The notes beneath the pieces are model-generated. The model saw only the letters and a program-made list of their open reading frames with translations. It was not told where the DNA came from and did no database searches. This document shows, piece by piece, positions 1 through 10,648 of a stretch of DNA of 64,000 nucleotides. Position 1 is the stretch's first letter. The number at the start of each line of letters is the position of its first letter. Source of the stretch: Bacteroidales bacterium (GTDB lineage Bacteria > Bacteroidota > Bacteroidia > Bacteroidales > UBA7960). Made by a program: the position numbers and the translations under genes. The stretch spans positions 37,722 to 101,721 of the forward strand of contig PWJZ01000119.1 of assembly GCA_003559855.1 (NCBI GenBank), written 5' to 3'.

Positions 1-296
1 ATCCTTAATATAAGTGAATTCTCATCATGGGTTGTAAGAGCCAAAACCTGCGTATGAGGGAAGGAAGCCTTTATTTTCTTTGTCAACTCAATTCCGGACA
101 TCCCCGGCATTTTGATGTCAGACAATACCACATTAACAGACTGATTGCGTAGTATTTCAATAGCTTCATAACCGGAGTTAACCCCGGCTACCATTGAAAT
201 CTTGGTTTCTCTTATAAATAAAGCAAATAATCCGTCAATAACCAGTTGTTGATCATCAACAACCATCACTGTTATCACTTCATCGGTCTTATTCAT
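1..296 (-). CDS. Response regulator, receiver domain (LuxR/NarL-like), truncated by the window edge
   Basis: Reverse-strand translation from ATG at 296: MNKTDEVITVMVVDDQQLVIDGLFALFIRETKISMVAGVNSGYEAIEILRNQSVNVVLSDIKMPGMSGIELTKKIKASFPHTQVLALTTHDENSLILR; VVDDQ, VVLSDIKMPGMSG and LALTTHD are receiver motifs. Not in the supplied ORF track because it is open at the edge. Confidence 0.9.
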   Translation of the reverse strand, partial: MNKTDEVITVMVVDDQQLVIDGLFALFIRETKISMVAGVNSGYEAIEILRNQSVNVVLSDIKMPGMSGIELTKKIKASFPHTQVLALTTHDENSLILR

Positions 297-1059
297 ATTT
301 AAAATTATTTGCAAATTATGTACGGATTATTTCCTTAACAATCTTATAAAATCAACAAAAACTTTACTTTTCATATCAAAACAATCATACTATATTTTAA
401 TATATATCATTTATTATGCCAAACAACAATTAATATTGATAAACAGTTGTTTAACACATGAAAAATGAAATAGTGTATTTAATCTTACAGATTAGTGTTC
501 TTTTTCGGACAATATTTGTTCAATTACGTACAAAAAAAAGCTTAAGCTACATTTATAATTAAAAGTAGCTTAAGCTTACAACATGAAACAAACTATTACA
601 ATCTGACAGTTCTTAATACGTATCCCGGTTTTTATAATTAAATATAAAACAGAGATTGTATAATTATTGAAATGCAAAAATATTTCACACGGAAAGTTAA
701 AACAATCCGTATCAGATGCTATTTATCATCTTCTGAATTACCTTCCAATACGTATTTTTCGAAATACTAAACTTTTCACACATTAGTTTCTTGTTTATTA
801 CATTAATAAGCAACATAAACATCTGCTGTAAATTATTATAATAACTTATCTGATTGTGATCATGGTTCTCCCAGCAATAAGTATTGGCACGTATGAAATA
901 ATCAAAAAATACGTATTGCATGCTATTTTACAGGGATTTTCAAAAGATTACATTTGAATAGAGAAAACAAAACATAGATAAAGTATTTGCATTCTTTATA
1001 TCTAAGTTTTCATAAATTAAATTATTGGTCAAATAAATTATTAATAAAAAAAAATAAAA

Positions 1060-4000
1060 ATGAAGAAAATTTTTAAATTATTGACTTGCCTGTTCATATT
1101 GTCATTTAGCATATTATATGGGCAGGAACACAGGGTAACCGGAACTGTAACAGATCAAACAGATGGTTACACATTACCCGGAGCACAAATTGTTGTTAAA
1201 GGAACAACTATTGGAACGACCACCGATATTGACGGTGTGTACGAAATAGCCGCTCCTGAGGATGCGGTATTAGTATTTTCTTATTTGGGAATGGTTTCAC
1301 AAGAGATTGATGTTGACGGTAGAAACGTAATTAATGTTGAAATGTTTCCCGACATAGCTGTCTTGGATGAGGTTATTGTGGTTGGTTATGGTACCAGGCT
1401 GAAATATGAGCTGACCGGTTCAATTAGTTCGGTAAGGGCTGAAGATATTGCCGGCCATACAATGCCTAGCTTTGAAACAGCATTGCAGGGTCGTGCTGCC
1501 GGAGTGCATATTTCTGCAGGTAGCGGTAAGCTCGGGCAGCAGGTACGCACCCGAATTCGTGGAGCTTCTTCAATCTCTGCAAGCAACCAGCCTTTGTATG
1601 TGATTGACGGTATTCCAGTACAGTCGGAAAACCTGGGAGTACTTACCAACGAACCTACAAACCCCTTGGCTGACTTGAACCCGGCTGATATTGCAACTAT
1701 TGAGGTTTTGAAAGATGCATCTGCCGCAGCTATTTATGGTTCAAGAGCTGCTAACGGTGTAATAATTATTACAACAAAACGTGGTAAAGAAGGCAGAACA
1801 CGATTTAATGTCACTTCACAATTTGGATTTAGCGAACCTTCAAATAAAGTAGGTTTTCTGAATCGCGAAGAGTATCTTGATCTGTTTAGAGAAGCTTATT
1901 CTAATTCAGCCGGCGGACCTGATGAATTCTTCCTGATTTGGGATGGATGGGAAGATGCACTCGACTGGGGCTTAGCCTATTGGCGTGATCCGGACAACCC
2001 TGAAGATATAACAAAAGGACCCGATACAAACTGGGAAGATGAAGCATTTCGCAGAGGAGGTTCTCAACAATTTGATATCTCAGCATCAGGTGGTACTGAT
2101 AACACTCAATACTATGTTTCTCTTTCGTATACTGACCAGGAAGCTATTATCGTTGGTAACTCATATGACAGGATAAGCGGACGACTTAATCTTGACCAGA
2201 AAGCAAGCGATATTTTAACTTTCGGCCTGAATATGAACCTCTCAAGGTCCAGAAATTTCAGGGTAGCTAATGACAGAGCTTTTGCTACGCCTTTGCAAAT
2301 GATTGCACTGCCATCCGTACAGCCAACACACGACCCATACACCGGAGAATTGAACAGATTAACTGTCTATGAAAACGGATTGGTAGTTCAAAAATACAAT
2401 AACTTCGATACTGAAATCTTCAGAAATTTTGGTAATGTTTTTGCCAATCTTGAAATACTTCCGGGCTTTACATTCAGGAGTGAAGCCGGGGTTGACATTC
2501 TCAGACAACATGAATGGGAATATCGTGGCCGTTTGACAAATGACGGGGGGCCGGCAGGATTCGGATTTGACCGTAACGTGGCTTCCAAAATTTATAACTG
2601 GGAAAACTACTTTACTTACGACAGAATTTTTGCCGAAAACTATGATCTTAACCTGGTTGTTGGAGCCAGCCTGCAACAAGCCGATTTAGACCTTGCTTCT
2701 ATGACCGCCATAGGATTTCCAAGTGATGAATTTAAAAAGATTGAAAGTGCAGCCGAAATAACTGGATCAAGCTCAAGCTCAACCGAATACAGATATAATT
2801 CGTTATTTACCAGAGCAAACCTGAAATTTTTTGACAAATACCTGGCAACAGTAAGTGCCAGAAGCGATGGATCTTCAAGGTTTAGTGAAGATAACCGATA
2901 TGGCTTTTTCCCAGCAGCATCCCTTGCATGGGTTGTAACTAATGAAGAGTTCCTCAGGGACAATTATATATTAAGTTTTCTGAAACCAAGGTTTAGTTGG
3001 GGGCTAACAGGAAACTCCGAAATTGACAATTTTGCTGCATGGGGATTATACGAAGCAAGTAACTACGCCGGCATATATGGGATAATATCAGATGCCTACC
3101 CCAGTGACGACCTGAGATGGGAAACAACCGCTCAAACTAACGCCGGTATTGATTTTGGATTCCTGGATAACCGTATATCCGGTGAAATAGACTACTACGT
3201 GAAAAAAACCGATGACCTGTTATTGCTCGTACAAATACCGGCTACTACCGGTTATGAAAACGTTTACCGTAATGTTGGAAAAATGGAAAACAAAGGTTGG
3301 GAATTTGTTCTTAATACTGTTAATATTGACAGAAACTTTAAATGGAACTCCAACTTTAACATTGCATTCAACAAAAACAAAGTAACCGATCTTGATGGGC
3401 AAATTATACAATCAATGATCTGGAGGGTTATTGAAGGTCAGCCTATTGGCGTATTTTATACAAAAGAATACGCAGGTGTTGACCCTGAAACCGGAGATGC
3501 GCTTTTCTATCTCAATGAAACGGGTGATAAAACAACAACAAGCCGTGCAGAAGCAGCCAACCGTATTGTAGGAGACCCAAATCCTGATTTCTGGGGCGGC
3601 TTTACCAACACTTTCAGATATGGAGGTTTTGACCTTAATGTTATGTTTCAGTTTGTTTATGGCCATGATATTTATAATCATGGACGTCAATGGCAGGCCG
3701 ATGGATTCGGATGGTTCGACAACCAAACTGTAGACTTTTATGAAAATCACTGGCAAGAACCGGGAGACGACACTTATTATCCACAACCAAGATTCTATTT
3801 GGGTAACGGATATGGCACGTCAAGCATGCTGATATTTGATGGGTCATATATTCGCCTGAAAGAAGTTTCATTGGGATATACTATACCACGAAGAATCGTT
3901 CAACAGGCTAACCTCGAAAATGTCAGGATTTTTGTAAGAGGCTATAATCTGCTAACTTTCACTGAATATCCGGGATGGGATCCCGAAACCAGTGCACCTA

Positions 4001-4107
4001 ACACCGCTGATATCGGAACTCAGGCATCCAATATCCGCCAGGGTTGGGACTTTTACACAGCACCACAACCCAGAACAATCACACTTGGTTTAAATCTTAG
4101 TTTCTAA
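1060..4107 (+). CDS. SusC/RagA family TonB-linked outer membrane protein
   Basis: Signal peptide, carboxypeptidase-regulatory-like N-terminus (VTGTVTDQTDGYTLPGAQIVVKGTTIGTTTDIDGVYEI), plug domain (LYVIDGIPV...IEVLKDASAAAIYGSRAANGVIIITTKRG), terminal beta-barrel strand ending in F. Confidence 0.97.
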   Translation: MKKIFKLLTCLFILSFSILYGQEHRVTGTVTDQTDGYTLPGAQIVVKGTTIGTTTDIDGVYEIAAPEDAVLVFSYLGMVSQEIDVDGRNVINVEMFPDIAVLDEVIVVGYGTRLKYELTGSISSVRAEDIAGHTMPSFETALQGRAAGVHISAGSGKLGQQVRTRIRGASSISASNQPLYVIDGIPVQSENLGVLTNEPTNPLADLNPADIATIEVLKDASAAAIYGSRAANGVIIITTKRGKEGRTRFNVTSQFGFSEPSNKVGFLNREEYLDLFREAYSNSAGGPDEFFLIWDGWEDALDWGLAYWRDPDNPEDITKGPDTNWEDEAFRRGGSQQFDISASGGTDNTQYYVSLSYTDQEAIIVGNSYDRISGRLNLDQKASDILTFGLNMNLSRSRNFRVANDRAFATPLQMIALPSVQPTHDPYTGELNRLTVYENGLVVQKYNNFDTEIFRNFGNVFANLEILPGFTFRSEAGVDILRQHEWEYRGRLTNDGGPAGFGFDRNVASKIYNWENYFTYDRIFAENYDLNLVVGASLQQADLDLASMTAIGFPSDEFKKIESAAEITGSSSSSTEYRYNSLFTRANLKFFDKYLATVSARSDGSSRFSEDNRYGFFPAASLAWVVTNEEFLRDNYILSFLKPRFSWGLTGNSEIDNFAAWGLYEASNYAGIYGIISDAYPSDDLRWETTAQTNAGIDFGFLDNRISGEIDYYVKKTDDLLLLVQIPATTGYENVYRNVGKMENKGWEFVLNTVNIDRNFKWNSNFNIAFNKNKVTDLDGQIIQSMIWRVIEGQPIGVFYTKEYAGVDPETGDALFYLNETGDKTTTSRAEAANRIVGDPNPDFWGGFTNTFRYGGFDLNVMFQFVYGHDIYNHGRQWQADGFGWFDNQTVDFYENHWQEPGDDTYYPQPRFYLGNGYGTSSMLIFDGSYIRLKEVSLGYTIPRRIVQQANLENVRIFVRGYNLLTFTEYPGWDPETSAPNTADIGTQASNIRQGWDFYTAPQPRTITLGLNLSF

Positions 4108-4152
4108 TGAATATTTTCAATTTATTTTTATAAAAAACAAAAAACAAATACA

Positions 4153-5625
4153 ATGAAAACAAAAAAAATAATAATTTACGTCTGTTTTATTCTGGCGGTT
4201 GCAGTGGTATCATCATGTAGTGATTTTTTAGATATAGAACCACAGCAAGCGGTAGATTCAGAATTTGTTTATGATGATCATGAAGGCGTAGTAAATGCCC
4301 TGCATGGTGCCTATTCTATAATTGCCGGACCGCAATTTTACGCAGGAACCAGTATTTTCCATAGCGACCTGGTCGCTAATTCAGGTGAGATAGCCTGGAC
4401 AGGCACTTTTATCCAGTATCTGGAAATGGAATTAAAAGCAATGGACCCAAGTGACGGGTTCATTGAAGCAAAATGGATAAATGCATACCGGGCAATAGAT
4501 ATTGTCAATAACGTCCTTGAAAATCTGCATGTTGTTAATGAATCTGACCGAAACAAAATTGAAGGTGAAGCGAAATTTATAAGAGGGATCATGTACCTTG
4601 AGTTAGTGCGATTTTTTGCAAATCCTTATATTGGCGGTGAAGCAAATGAGCATCCTGGAGTTCCGCTGGTGCTTATACCAACTCCTTTGAGTGGTATAAC
4701 AGATGAGCACTATCCCGAGAGAGCTTCTGTCGGGGCAGTCTATGATAATATTATAAATGATCTGAATGATGCCAAAAATTTGCTTTCAGCTGTAGTAGGT
4801 GAATTTTTCGGAGCTAACGACGGAAAAGCAACCGGGCCTGCAGCAGCCGGCTTTCTTGCGAGAGCATATCTTGATATGGAACTCTGGGAAGAAGCAGCGA
4901 TAGAAGCCGACTATGTTATAGAAGCCTTTGGAGGCTATAATGCTCTTAATCCAACGCCCAGAGCCGCCTTTAACAATGACTCATACACAACCGAAGATGT
5001 GTTCATGATTATGCAAAATGCTATCAGCCACGCCGGTTCAGCTAATAATGGCATTAGCACGTTCTTTGCAAGCCTTGAAGGACAAGGAAGAAGCGATATA
5101 CACATAATGAACAAACATTTCGATATTTTTGAGGAAGGCGACTTGAGAGCGAAAATAACGGATGACCCATATATCATTGATATCACACAGGTTCGCGAAA
5201 TGTATTACTTAGGTGTGGGCAGGAAACCGGGAAATATAATGTCAAGTAAATGGGGTAAATTCGATGCAAACATCAATGTTATTCGTCTAGCAGAAATGAT
5301 CCTTACCAGGGCAGAGGCAAATTTCAGAAACGGAACGGCTATCGGTGCTCAACCGGAAGATGACATTAATTCAATACGTAACAGGGCAGGACTTAATGAT
5401 TTACAAGAAACATTGACCCTGCAGGAAATCAGAAATGAAAGATACAGAGAGCTCTGTTTTGAAGGACATAGATTGTTTGATGTTCGTCGATTCAAAGAAG
5501 ATGTTGTCAACCCAACAAATCCTGATGACATCCTCCCGTGGAACAGCCCACGAATGGTGCTGCCTATACCACAAAGAGAAATAGATGTAAATGAGAACCT
5601 GGTTCAAAATGAAGCCTATCAATAA
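4153..5625 (+). CDS. SusD/RagB family nutrient-binding outer membrane lipoprotein
   Basis: Lipoprotein signal (VVSSCSDFLDIEPQ), SusD-like C-terminus (IRNERYRELCFEGHRLFDVRRF), directly downstream of susC-like gene. Confidence 0.96.
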   Translation: MKTKKIIIYVCFILAVAVVSSCSDFLDIEPQQAVDSEFVYDDHEGVVNALHGAYSIIAGPQFYAGTSIFHSDLVANSGEIAWTGTFIQYLEMELKAMDPSDGFIEAKWINAYRAIDIVNNVLENLHVVNESDRNKIEGEAKFIRGIMYLELVRFFANPYIGGEANEHPGVPLVLIPTPLSGITDEHYPERASVGAVYDNIINDLNDAKNLLSAVVGEFFGANDGKATGPAAAGFLARAYLDMELWEEAAIEADYVIEAFGGYNALNPTPRAAFNNDSYTTEDVFMIMQNAISHAGSANNGISTFFASLEGQGRSDIHIMNKHFDIFEEGDLRAKITDDPYIIDITQVREMYYLGVGRKPGNIMSSKWGKFDANINVIRLAEMILTRAEANFRNGTAIGAQPEDDINSIRNRAGLNDLQETLTLQEIRNERYRELCFEGHRLFDVRRFKEDVVNPTNPDDILPWNSPRMVLPIPQREIDVNENLVQNEAYQ

Positions 5626-5656
5626 AAATATATCTTTTTTATTATTTTACCGCAAA

Positions 5657-5686
5657 AGCCGCCTTGCAAATATTTGTAAGGTGGCT
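5657..5686 (+). terminator. Putative terminator after the SusC/SusD pair
   Basis: agccgccttgcaa-atat-ttgtaaggtggct: 13-bp stem (two G-U pairs) followed by tcatcttt. Confidence 0.6.
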
Positions 5687-6278
5687 TCATCTTTATAATG
5701 CTATGTGAAAAATAATAATTAAATAAAATAACTTTAAATTAAATTAAATACGATAACAAAAAATATCAATTTATTAATCAAAAACGTTCCAATAATATTA
5801 ACATTGATTTTAAATACTTCCTCAGCTTTTGAATAAAACAGGAATACACTTTCTAAATTTGACGATAAAAACCAAAAACGAGAATGGAAAAATTAAACAG
5901 GCAGGAACATATTTTGAAAAAAACCTTATATCAACTCAATAAAAACAGGTAAAAAACTTTAGGGATAATCTTTCAATTTTTATTAATTAAAATAAAAAAT
6001 AATCAGCAATTATAACAGTGTGATATTCAATATATCGAAAAATTCTATTGCAAGAAAATAATGTGAATTGTTTTTTGTTATTTTAATCTGATTTATATGG
6101 GTTTTTTTTTGTAAATTTACTTCGTAAAAAAATTCTATAAAACAAAAACCTATACATAAACAGACAAAACATTTTGCTTTTAAAATTGTTGATGAAATTA
6201 TAAAAAAAAATATAATAATATACAAAATATTTCGTATAAAGCTTAACATTACTGTTTTATAAATTAAATTGCTGTGTT

Positions 6279-8654
6279 ATGAAGCCAATATATCTCACTA
6301 TCCGGGTTTGCTTTGTTTTCTTGATAGCTTTTCAGTTATCTTCATATGCTCAAAACATCAATCGGCCGGAAACGCCGGGCATTGATGTTACAGAAAGTCT
6401 TGAGAAGCTAAAAACAGATTATCCCCACCAGAAGGTTTATCTTAACACCGATAAGGCCAGCTATTTAGCCGGGGATCACATCTGGTATTCTGCTTATGTT
6501 ATTAACGCAGTTGATCATCATCCTGACGAATCCGGCACCAATTTGCATGTAGAACTGACAGACCATAGAAGCAGGTTTATATCAATATCACTGGTTCAGA
6601 TACAGGATGGATATTCATACGGAGATATTCACCTGCCGGACTCCCTTCCTGAGGGAAATTATTATTTGCGTGCATATACTGAATGGATGAGAAACTTCGA
6701 CGAAAAGTTTTACTATCAACAAGAAATTTATGTAAATAATCCGATTGAAGAAAATTTCATCCGACGGAGGGATATTCGCACTAAACGCAGGTTCAACCAG
6801 ACCCTGAAAAACAAACAAAACAAAATGCAATTTGCTGTTTTTCCGGAAGGAGGCGATATTGTCAACAATTTAAATAACAGGGTTGCATTTAAAGCAACTG
6901 ATGCACTTGGTGCAGGGCAAAAAGCCAGCGGCAAGGTGTTGGATTCTGACGGCAATCCTGTTCTGGAGTTTGAAACTTATCATGACGGTATGGGTGTATT
7001 TGAGTTTACACCAAAAACAGGAGAAAACTACTCAGCAAAAGTTCATTTCGACAACGGTAAAAAATTAACATATCAATTCACTGAAAGCTTGAATTACGGC
7101 TACCTGTTGAGAGCCGATGCAATAAACGATAAAATAAATATAAAGGTTGAATCCAATTTCAGCCCTGAAGATCATGACATTAAACCGGAAATCACTGTTA
7201 TAGCACATACCAGGGGTCGTAGAATTTTCGCTGATAAGGCTGAATTAAAAAACCGCATCTGGCAAACATCTGTTTCAAAAGATCTTTTTCCCACGGGCAT
7301 ATGCCATATTACAGTTTTTGATGCCAATATGCTGCCTGTTTCGGAAAGACTTGTTTTTGTCAATCATGATGACATTTCACAGGTTCATTTTAAGAACCTT
7401 AAATACGAGAACAGTGATAAATTAGAGCTCTTGTTTGCCGGATATTCTGAAGATAAGGATATATATGGCAGTTACTCAATGTCGGTTTTATATCCATCAG
7501 GCAAGGATGTTCAGCACGAATCAAACATTGCAAGTTACTTTTTGCTTGAAAGTGATTTGGGTTCAACTTTTTTGGATCCCTGGTATTATCTTTCGGGCGA
7601 TGACGAAGAAATACGAAAAGCGCTTGATCTGTTAATGATGACTCATGGCTGGCGTCGTTTTGACTGGGAAAATGTTCTGGCAGGCACATATCCTGAAATC
7701 AACTATGAGCATGCCATTGGTCTTACAATAAGTGGTCGTTTGCTTACGTTAAGGGATTCCAGGCCATTAAATAACGTTCCTGTTGAACTTTCCATAGATC
7801 AAAACGGTTCGGATATTTATTCAACCGAAACATCGACCGGAGGTGTTTTTTCATTTCAGGGTCTGCATTACGAAGGTGAGTTTAATGCTACCCTGGTGCC
7901 GGGCACCACACACCATATACCAACTGTTGATCTGGACATCAGAAAATATGATAAAACAGACTTTTCGATGAGTTTTCTTACCCGTACTTTAGAGGTACTT
8001 GAAAGAGGTGACAAATGGAGCCGCCAACCCTCGTCGGATGTTACGGTTAAACCATATATAAAACCTGATTTCAAGAAGGACCGAACAAAAAGCTCTTACG
8101 GTAATCCCGACCAGATAATTTATATTGATGAGCTCCCATCGGGTTATTCTACACTCAGAAGTGCATTAAGAGGGCGTTTGATATCTCTTGGTGCGGAAGG
8201 CAGCTTTATGGCAAGTACTGAACCGCTTTATATGATTGATGGTAATCCCACCAACAGCGTAACCTTTAACAACCTGAACCCGCAAAATGTCGAAAAAGTT
8301 GAAGTGTTCAGAGGCGCAAGCACTACCGTTTTTGGCGCCAGGGGAGCAAACGGGGTTATTATCGCTTATACAAGAACATCGTTTATTGGCGAAAAACCAT
8401 ATTTCGAATTTGAATACCCGGGATATGATAAACCCGGAGAGTTTTACCGGTCGAGAATAAAAACGGAATATTTCAAACAATCAGGAATTAACAAGACCTT
8501 TTTTTGGATACCTCAGATCATTCCTGATCAGGATGGCAGAGCAACCGTTGAATTGTCTGAAAAGATAAAAACAAACGATTATATAATTATTATCGAAGGT
8601 ATTGATAATAAAGGAAGGATATCTTTCTCAAAGAAAACAAGACAGACGCCGTAA
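6279..8654 (+). CDS. Secreted macroglobulin (MG2)-like protein with C-terminal TonB-receptor-type plug domain
   Basis: PHQKVYLNTDKASYLAGDHIWYSAYV (MG2-like); C-terminal LYMIDGNPTNSVTFNNLNPQNVEKVEVFRGASTTVFGARGANGVIIAYTR is a plug signature; no beta-barrel follows. Confidence 0.8.
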   Translation: MKPIYLTIRVCFVFLIAFQLSSYAQNINRPETPGIDVTESLEKLKTDYPHQKVYLNTDKASYLAGDHIWYSAYVINAVDHHPDESGTNLHVELTDHRSRFISISLVQIQDGYSYGDIHLPDSLPEGNYYLRAYTEWMRNFDEKFYYQQEIYVNNPIEENFIRRRDIRTKRRFNQTLKNKQNKMQFAVFPEGGDIVNNLNNRVAFKATDALGAGQKASGKVLDSDGNPVLEFETYHDGMGVFEFTPKTGENYSAKVHFDNGKKLTYQFTESLNYGYLLRADAINDKINIKVESNFSPEDHDIKPEITVIAHTRGRRIFADKAELKNRIWQTSVSKDLFPTGICHITVFDANMLPVSERLVFVNHDDISQVHFKNLKYENSDKLELLFAGYSEDKDIYGSYSMSVLYPSGKDVQHESNIASYFLLESDLGSTFLDPWYYLSGDDEEIRKALDLLMMTHGWRRFDWENVLAGTYPEINYEHAIGLTISGRLLTLRDSRPLNNVPVELSIDQNGSDIYSTETSTGGVFSFQGLHYEGEFNATLVPGTTHHIPTVDLDIRKYDKTDFSMSFLTRTLEVLERGDKWSRQPSSDVTVKPYIKPDFKKDRTKSSYGNPDQIIYIDELPSGYSTLRSALRGRLISLGAEGSFMASTEPLYMIDGNPTNSVTFNNLNPQNVEKVEVFRGASTTVFGARGANGVIIAYTRTSFIGEKPYFEFEYPGYDKPGEFYRSRIKTEYFKQSGINKTFFWIPQIIPDQDGRATVELSEKIKTNDYIIIIEGIDNKGRISFSKKTRQTP

Positions 8655-8662
8655 CATCATAG

Positions 8663-10063
8663 TCAGACCGAGGTCAGCTTATTCATAATCTTATTAAGAA
8701 AAAAACGATTTAGCAATATTGTCCAGAACCAATAGAAGCGGCCGGTAAACCCCAGAGGTCTGAATATCAGTGTTTGCCTGAAAGTGTAATTTCCCCTGCA
8801 AGGTATTATTTTAAATTCAAGCCATCCTTCACCCGGCAGGAAAAGATCAGCATACAGCAATATATGCAAATTGTCTCTGACAGCAATTTGCACTTTCCAG
8901 AAATCAAGATTGTCTCCTTCGGTTATAGTGTTGTTAAAACTCATATCTCTTTTTGCCTCTGTAAGCCAGCTTGTCCAGCCTTTAAAGTGCCAGAGCCAGT
9001 TTATGAAATACCATTGGTTGTTTGAGCCTATTGAATGTATTTTTCCCAGCACTTTACTGACCTCTTCTTTTTGCAGGGTTTTTTCCATTTTTATGTGAAA
9101 ACAGCCGTAAACAGGTGCCCTTGTATAACCTTCAAAAGCATATGAACCTGTTTGCGTCAAAAAGGGATTTTGTGACTTTTTGCTTATTCTCAGGGCAGAT
9201 GTAAAACCGAGGGCAAGTTTCAAAGATTCAGTATGGCTTAGCGAAGTGGTAATACCAGGTTTTTTATGCGCTTTGCGGTTCTTATAACGGCTTTTTAGTT
9301 GCGTTACCAGATTATTCGATTGACACAATGGAGTTTTTGCAATAAATCGCAGCAAATATGCTGATAATACGGATGCCGGAAAAGGAAGCGATATGAGAAG
9401 TCTTATCATACCTCTTATTTTGGCATACTTCAAGATCATTTTGCCAAGTATCACGGTTTCATCGCTCCCTAATGTATATGATTTGTTAAAACAGTTTTCG
9501 TTACCGCAGATCATATGCAATTTTTCGAGAAAATCATCTATTCCTGCCGGATTACAAGGTGCTTTAGCCCAGTTAGGCAAAATCATCACCGGGATCTTTT
9601 CAACAACATTTCTTATAGCTTCAAAAGACGGACTGCCCGAACAGATTATGAAATCAGTCTTAATAAAAGTCAATGCAGGACGATCGCGGCTGCCACCTGA
9701 ATACCAGCCCGCAGGGAATAAATCACTGAAATCATCATCCACTATAGTTTCAAAATATACTATATGATCAACCTTGGCTATTTTCAGCAATAATGTCAAA
9801 TATTGAAAAGGATCCCCTTCTCCATCTATACTTTTATGGTTGCCTTTTCTTAAAGACTCAGGTGAACAAATCATTGCATCACCATTTAATTTGTTTTCTT
9901 GTGAAAGTAACTGCTTCTCTTCAAATACGGTGAGTTCTTTATGTACTATCTTAACATCTGTTGGCTTACCGGCTATCGATATGACCTCATGTCCTTTTTC
10001 CAGGAAAAATGAAACAATTTTATTGCCAATTTCAGTACCGGCTTCTGTAACTATTACTTTCAC
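8663..10063 (-). CDS. NAD(P)-binding-like (SDR/epimerase type) protein with DUF2867-like C-terminal domain
   Basis: N-terminus MKVIVTEAGTEIGNKIVSFFLEKGHEVISIAG resembles an atypical SDR; C-terminus WHFKGWTSWLTEAKRDMSF...LHILLYADLFLPGEGWLEFKII resembles DUF2867 proteins. Confidence 0.65.
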   Translation of the reverse strand: MKVIVTEAGTEIGNKIVSFFLEKGHEVISIAGKPTDVKIVHKELTVFEEKQLLSQENKLNGDAMICSPESLRKGNHKSIDGEGDPFQYLTLLLKIAKVDHIVYFETIVDDDFSDLFPAGWYSGGSRDRPALTFIKTDFIICSGSPSFEAIRNVVEKIPVMILPNWAKAPCNPAGIDDFLEKLHMICGNENCFNKSYTLGSDETVILGKMILKYAKIRGMIRLLISLPFPASVLSAYLLRFIAKTPLCQSNNLVTQLKSRYKNRKAHKKPGITTSLSHTESLKLALGFTSALRISKKSQNPFLTQTGSYAFEGYTRAPVYGCFHIKMEKTLQKEEVSKVLGKIHSIGSNNQWYFINWLWHFKGWTSWLTEAKRDMSFNNTITEGDNLDFWKVQIAVRDNLHILLYADLFLPGEGWLEFKIIPCRGNYTFRQTLIFRPLGFTGRFYWFWTILLNRFFLNKIMNKLTSV

Positions 10064-10483
10064 CTAATATTATAAGTTGTTGATAAATTAATTAATTATT
10101 TAAGTTATTGCCAACCATCGTTAATTTATTAATACCATTAACAGGCATCAATTATCCGAAATTTTCCTTTCACCACATCAGTATTATCGCAACTCACATA
10201 TAAAGCTTTGTTACATGCATTAACAAGACCTGCGCTGTCGTACATTCGCTCAATTCAGAGTAAACTAGCCCCGAAAAAAAATCAATTTGGCAACATCAGC
10301 AAAACTGTGATTTAACAACAGACCGCAAAGGTCAATAATGGATTTTAGTTTTCAAAAATATTTATTACGTTTTTAACATACAAGTAATATTATAATAAAT
10401 GTAAAAACAAATTTAGATTATGTTACTTTTAACAAAAGCAAAACTTTTGTAATTTTGCAGCTGTATTTTAAGATGCAATTTTT

Positions 10484-10557
10484 GGTTCCGTAGCTCAACC
10501 GGATAGAGCAACGGCCTTCTAAGCCGTAGGTTGAAGGTTCGAGTCCTTCCGGAATCA
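10484..10557 (+). tRNA. tRNA-Arg (anticodon TCT)
   Basis: ggttccgtagctcaaccggatagagcaacggccttctaagccgtaggttgaaggttcgagtccttccggaatca: paired acceptor stem, D-arm, anticodon loop cTTCTAAg, T-arm GGTTCGAGTCC. Confidence 0.95.
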
Positions 10558-10561
10558 CAAA

Positions 10562-10588
10562 AAGCCCGGAATGTTTCCGGGCTTTTTT
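10562..10588 (+). terminator. Rho-independent terminator downstream of the tRNA
   Basis: aagcccggaaatgtttccgggctttttt: GC-rich stem followed by a T run. Confidence 0.9.
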
Positions 10589-10648
10589 GCTTTTTCACAT
10601 AATATAGCATTAAGTTTTGTGAACATAATAAAAACAGAAAACCTTATT

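Noticed and set aside
1386-3871. Numerous antisense ORFs within the SusC gene, and similar ones inside porU, recN, recQ, PAD-like and P-type ATPase genes
   Set aside because: Shadow ORFs opposite strongly supported CDS; no independent domain or signal evidence.
6010-6249. 79-aa reverse ORF in the AT-rich gap upstream of the MG2-like gene
   Set aside because: Low-complexity Phe/Ile/Lys composition from AT-rich DNA; no recognisable domain.
10413-10610. 65-aa reverse ORF (SGRTRTFNLRLRRPLLYPVELRNQ)
   Set aside because: It is the antisense translation of the tRNA-Arg gene and its terminator, a familiar spurious ORF.
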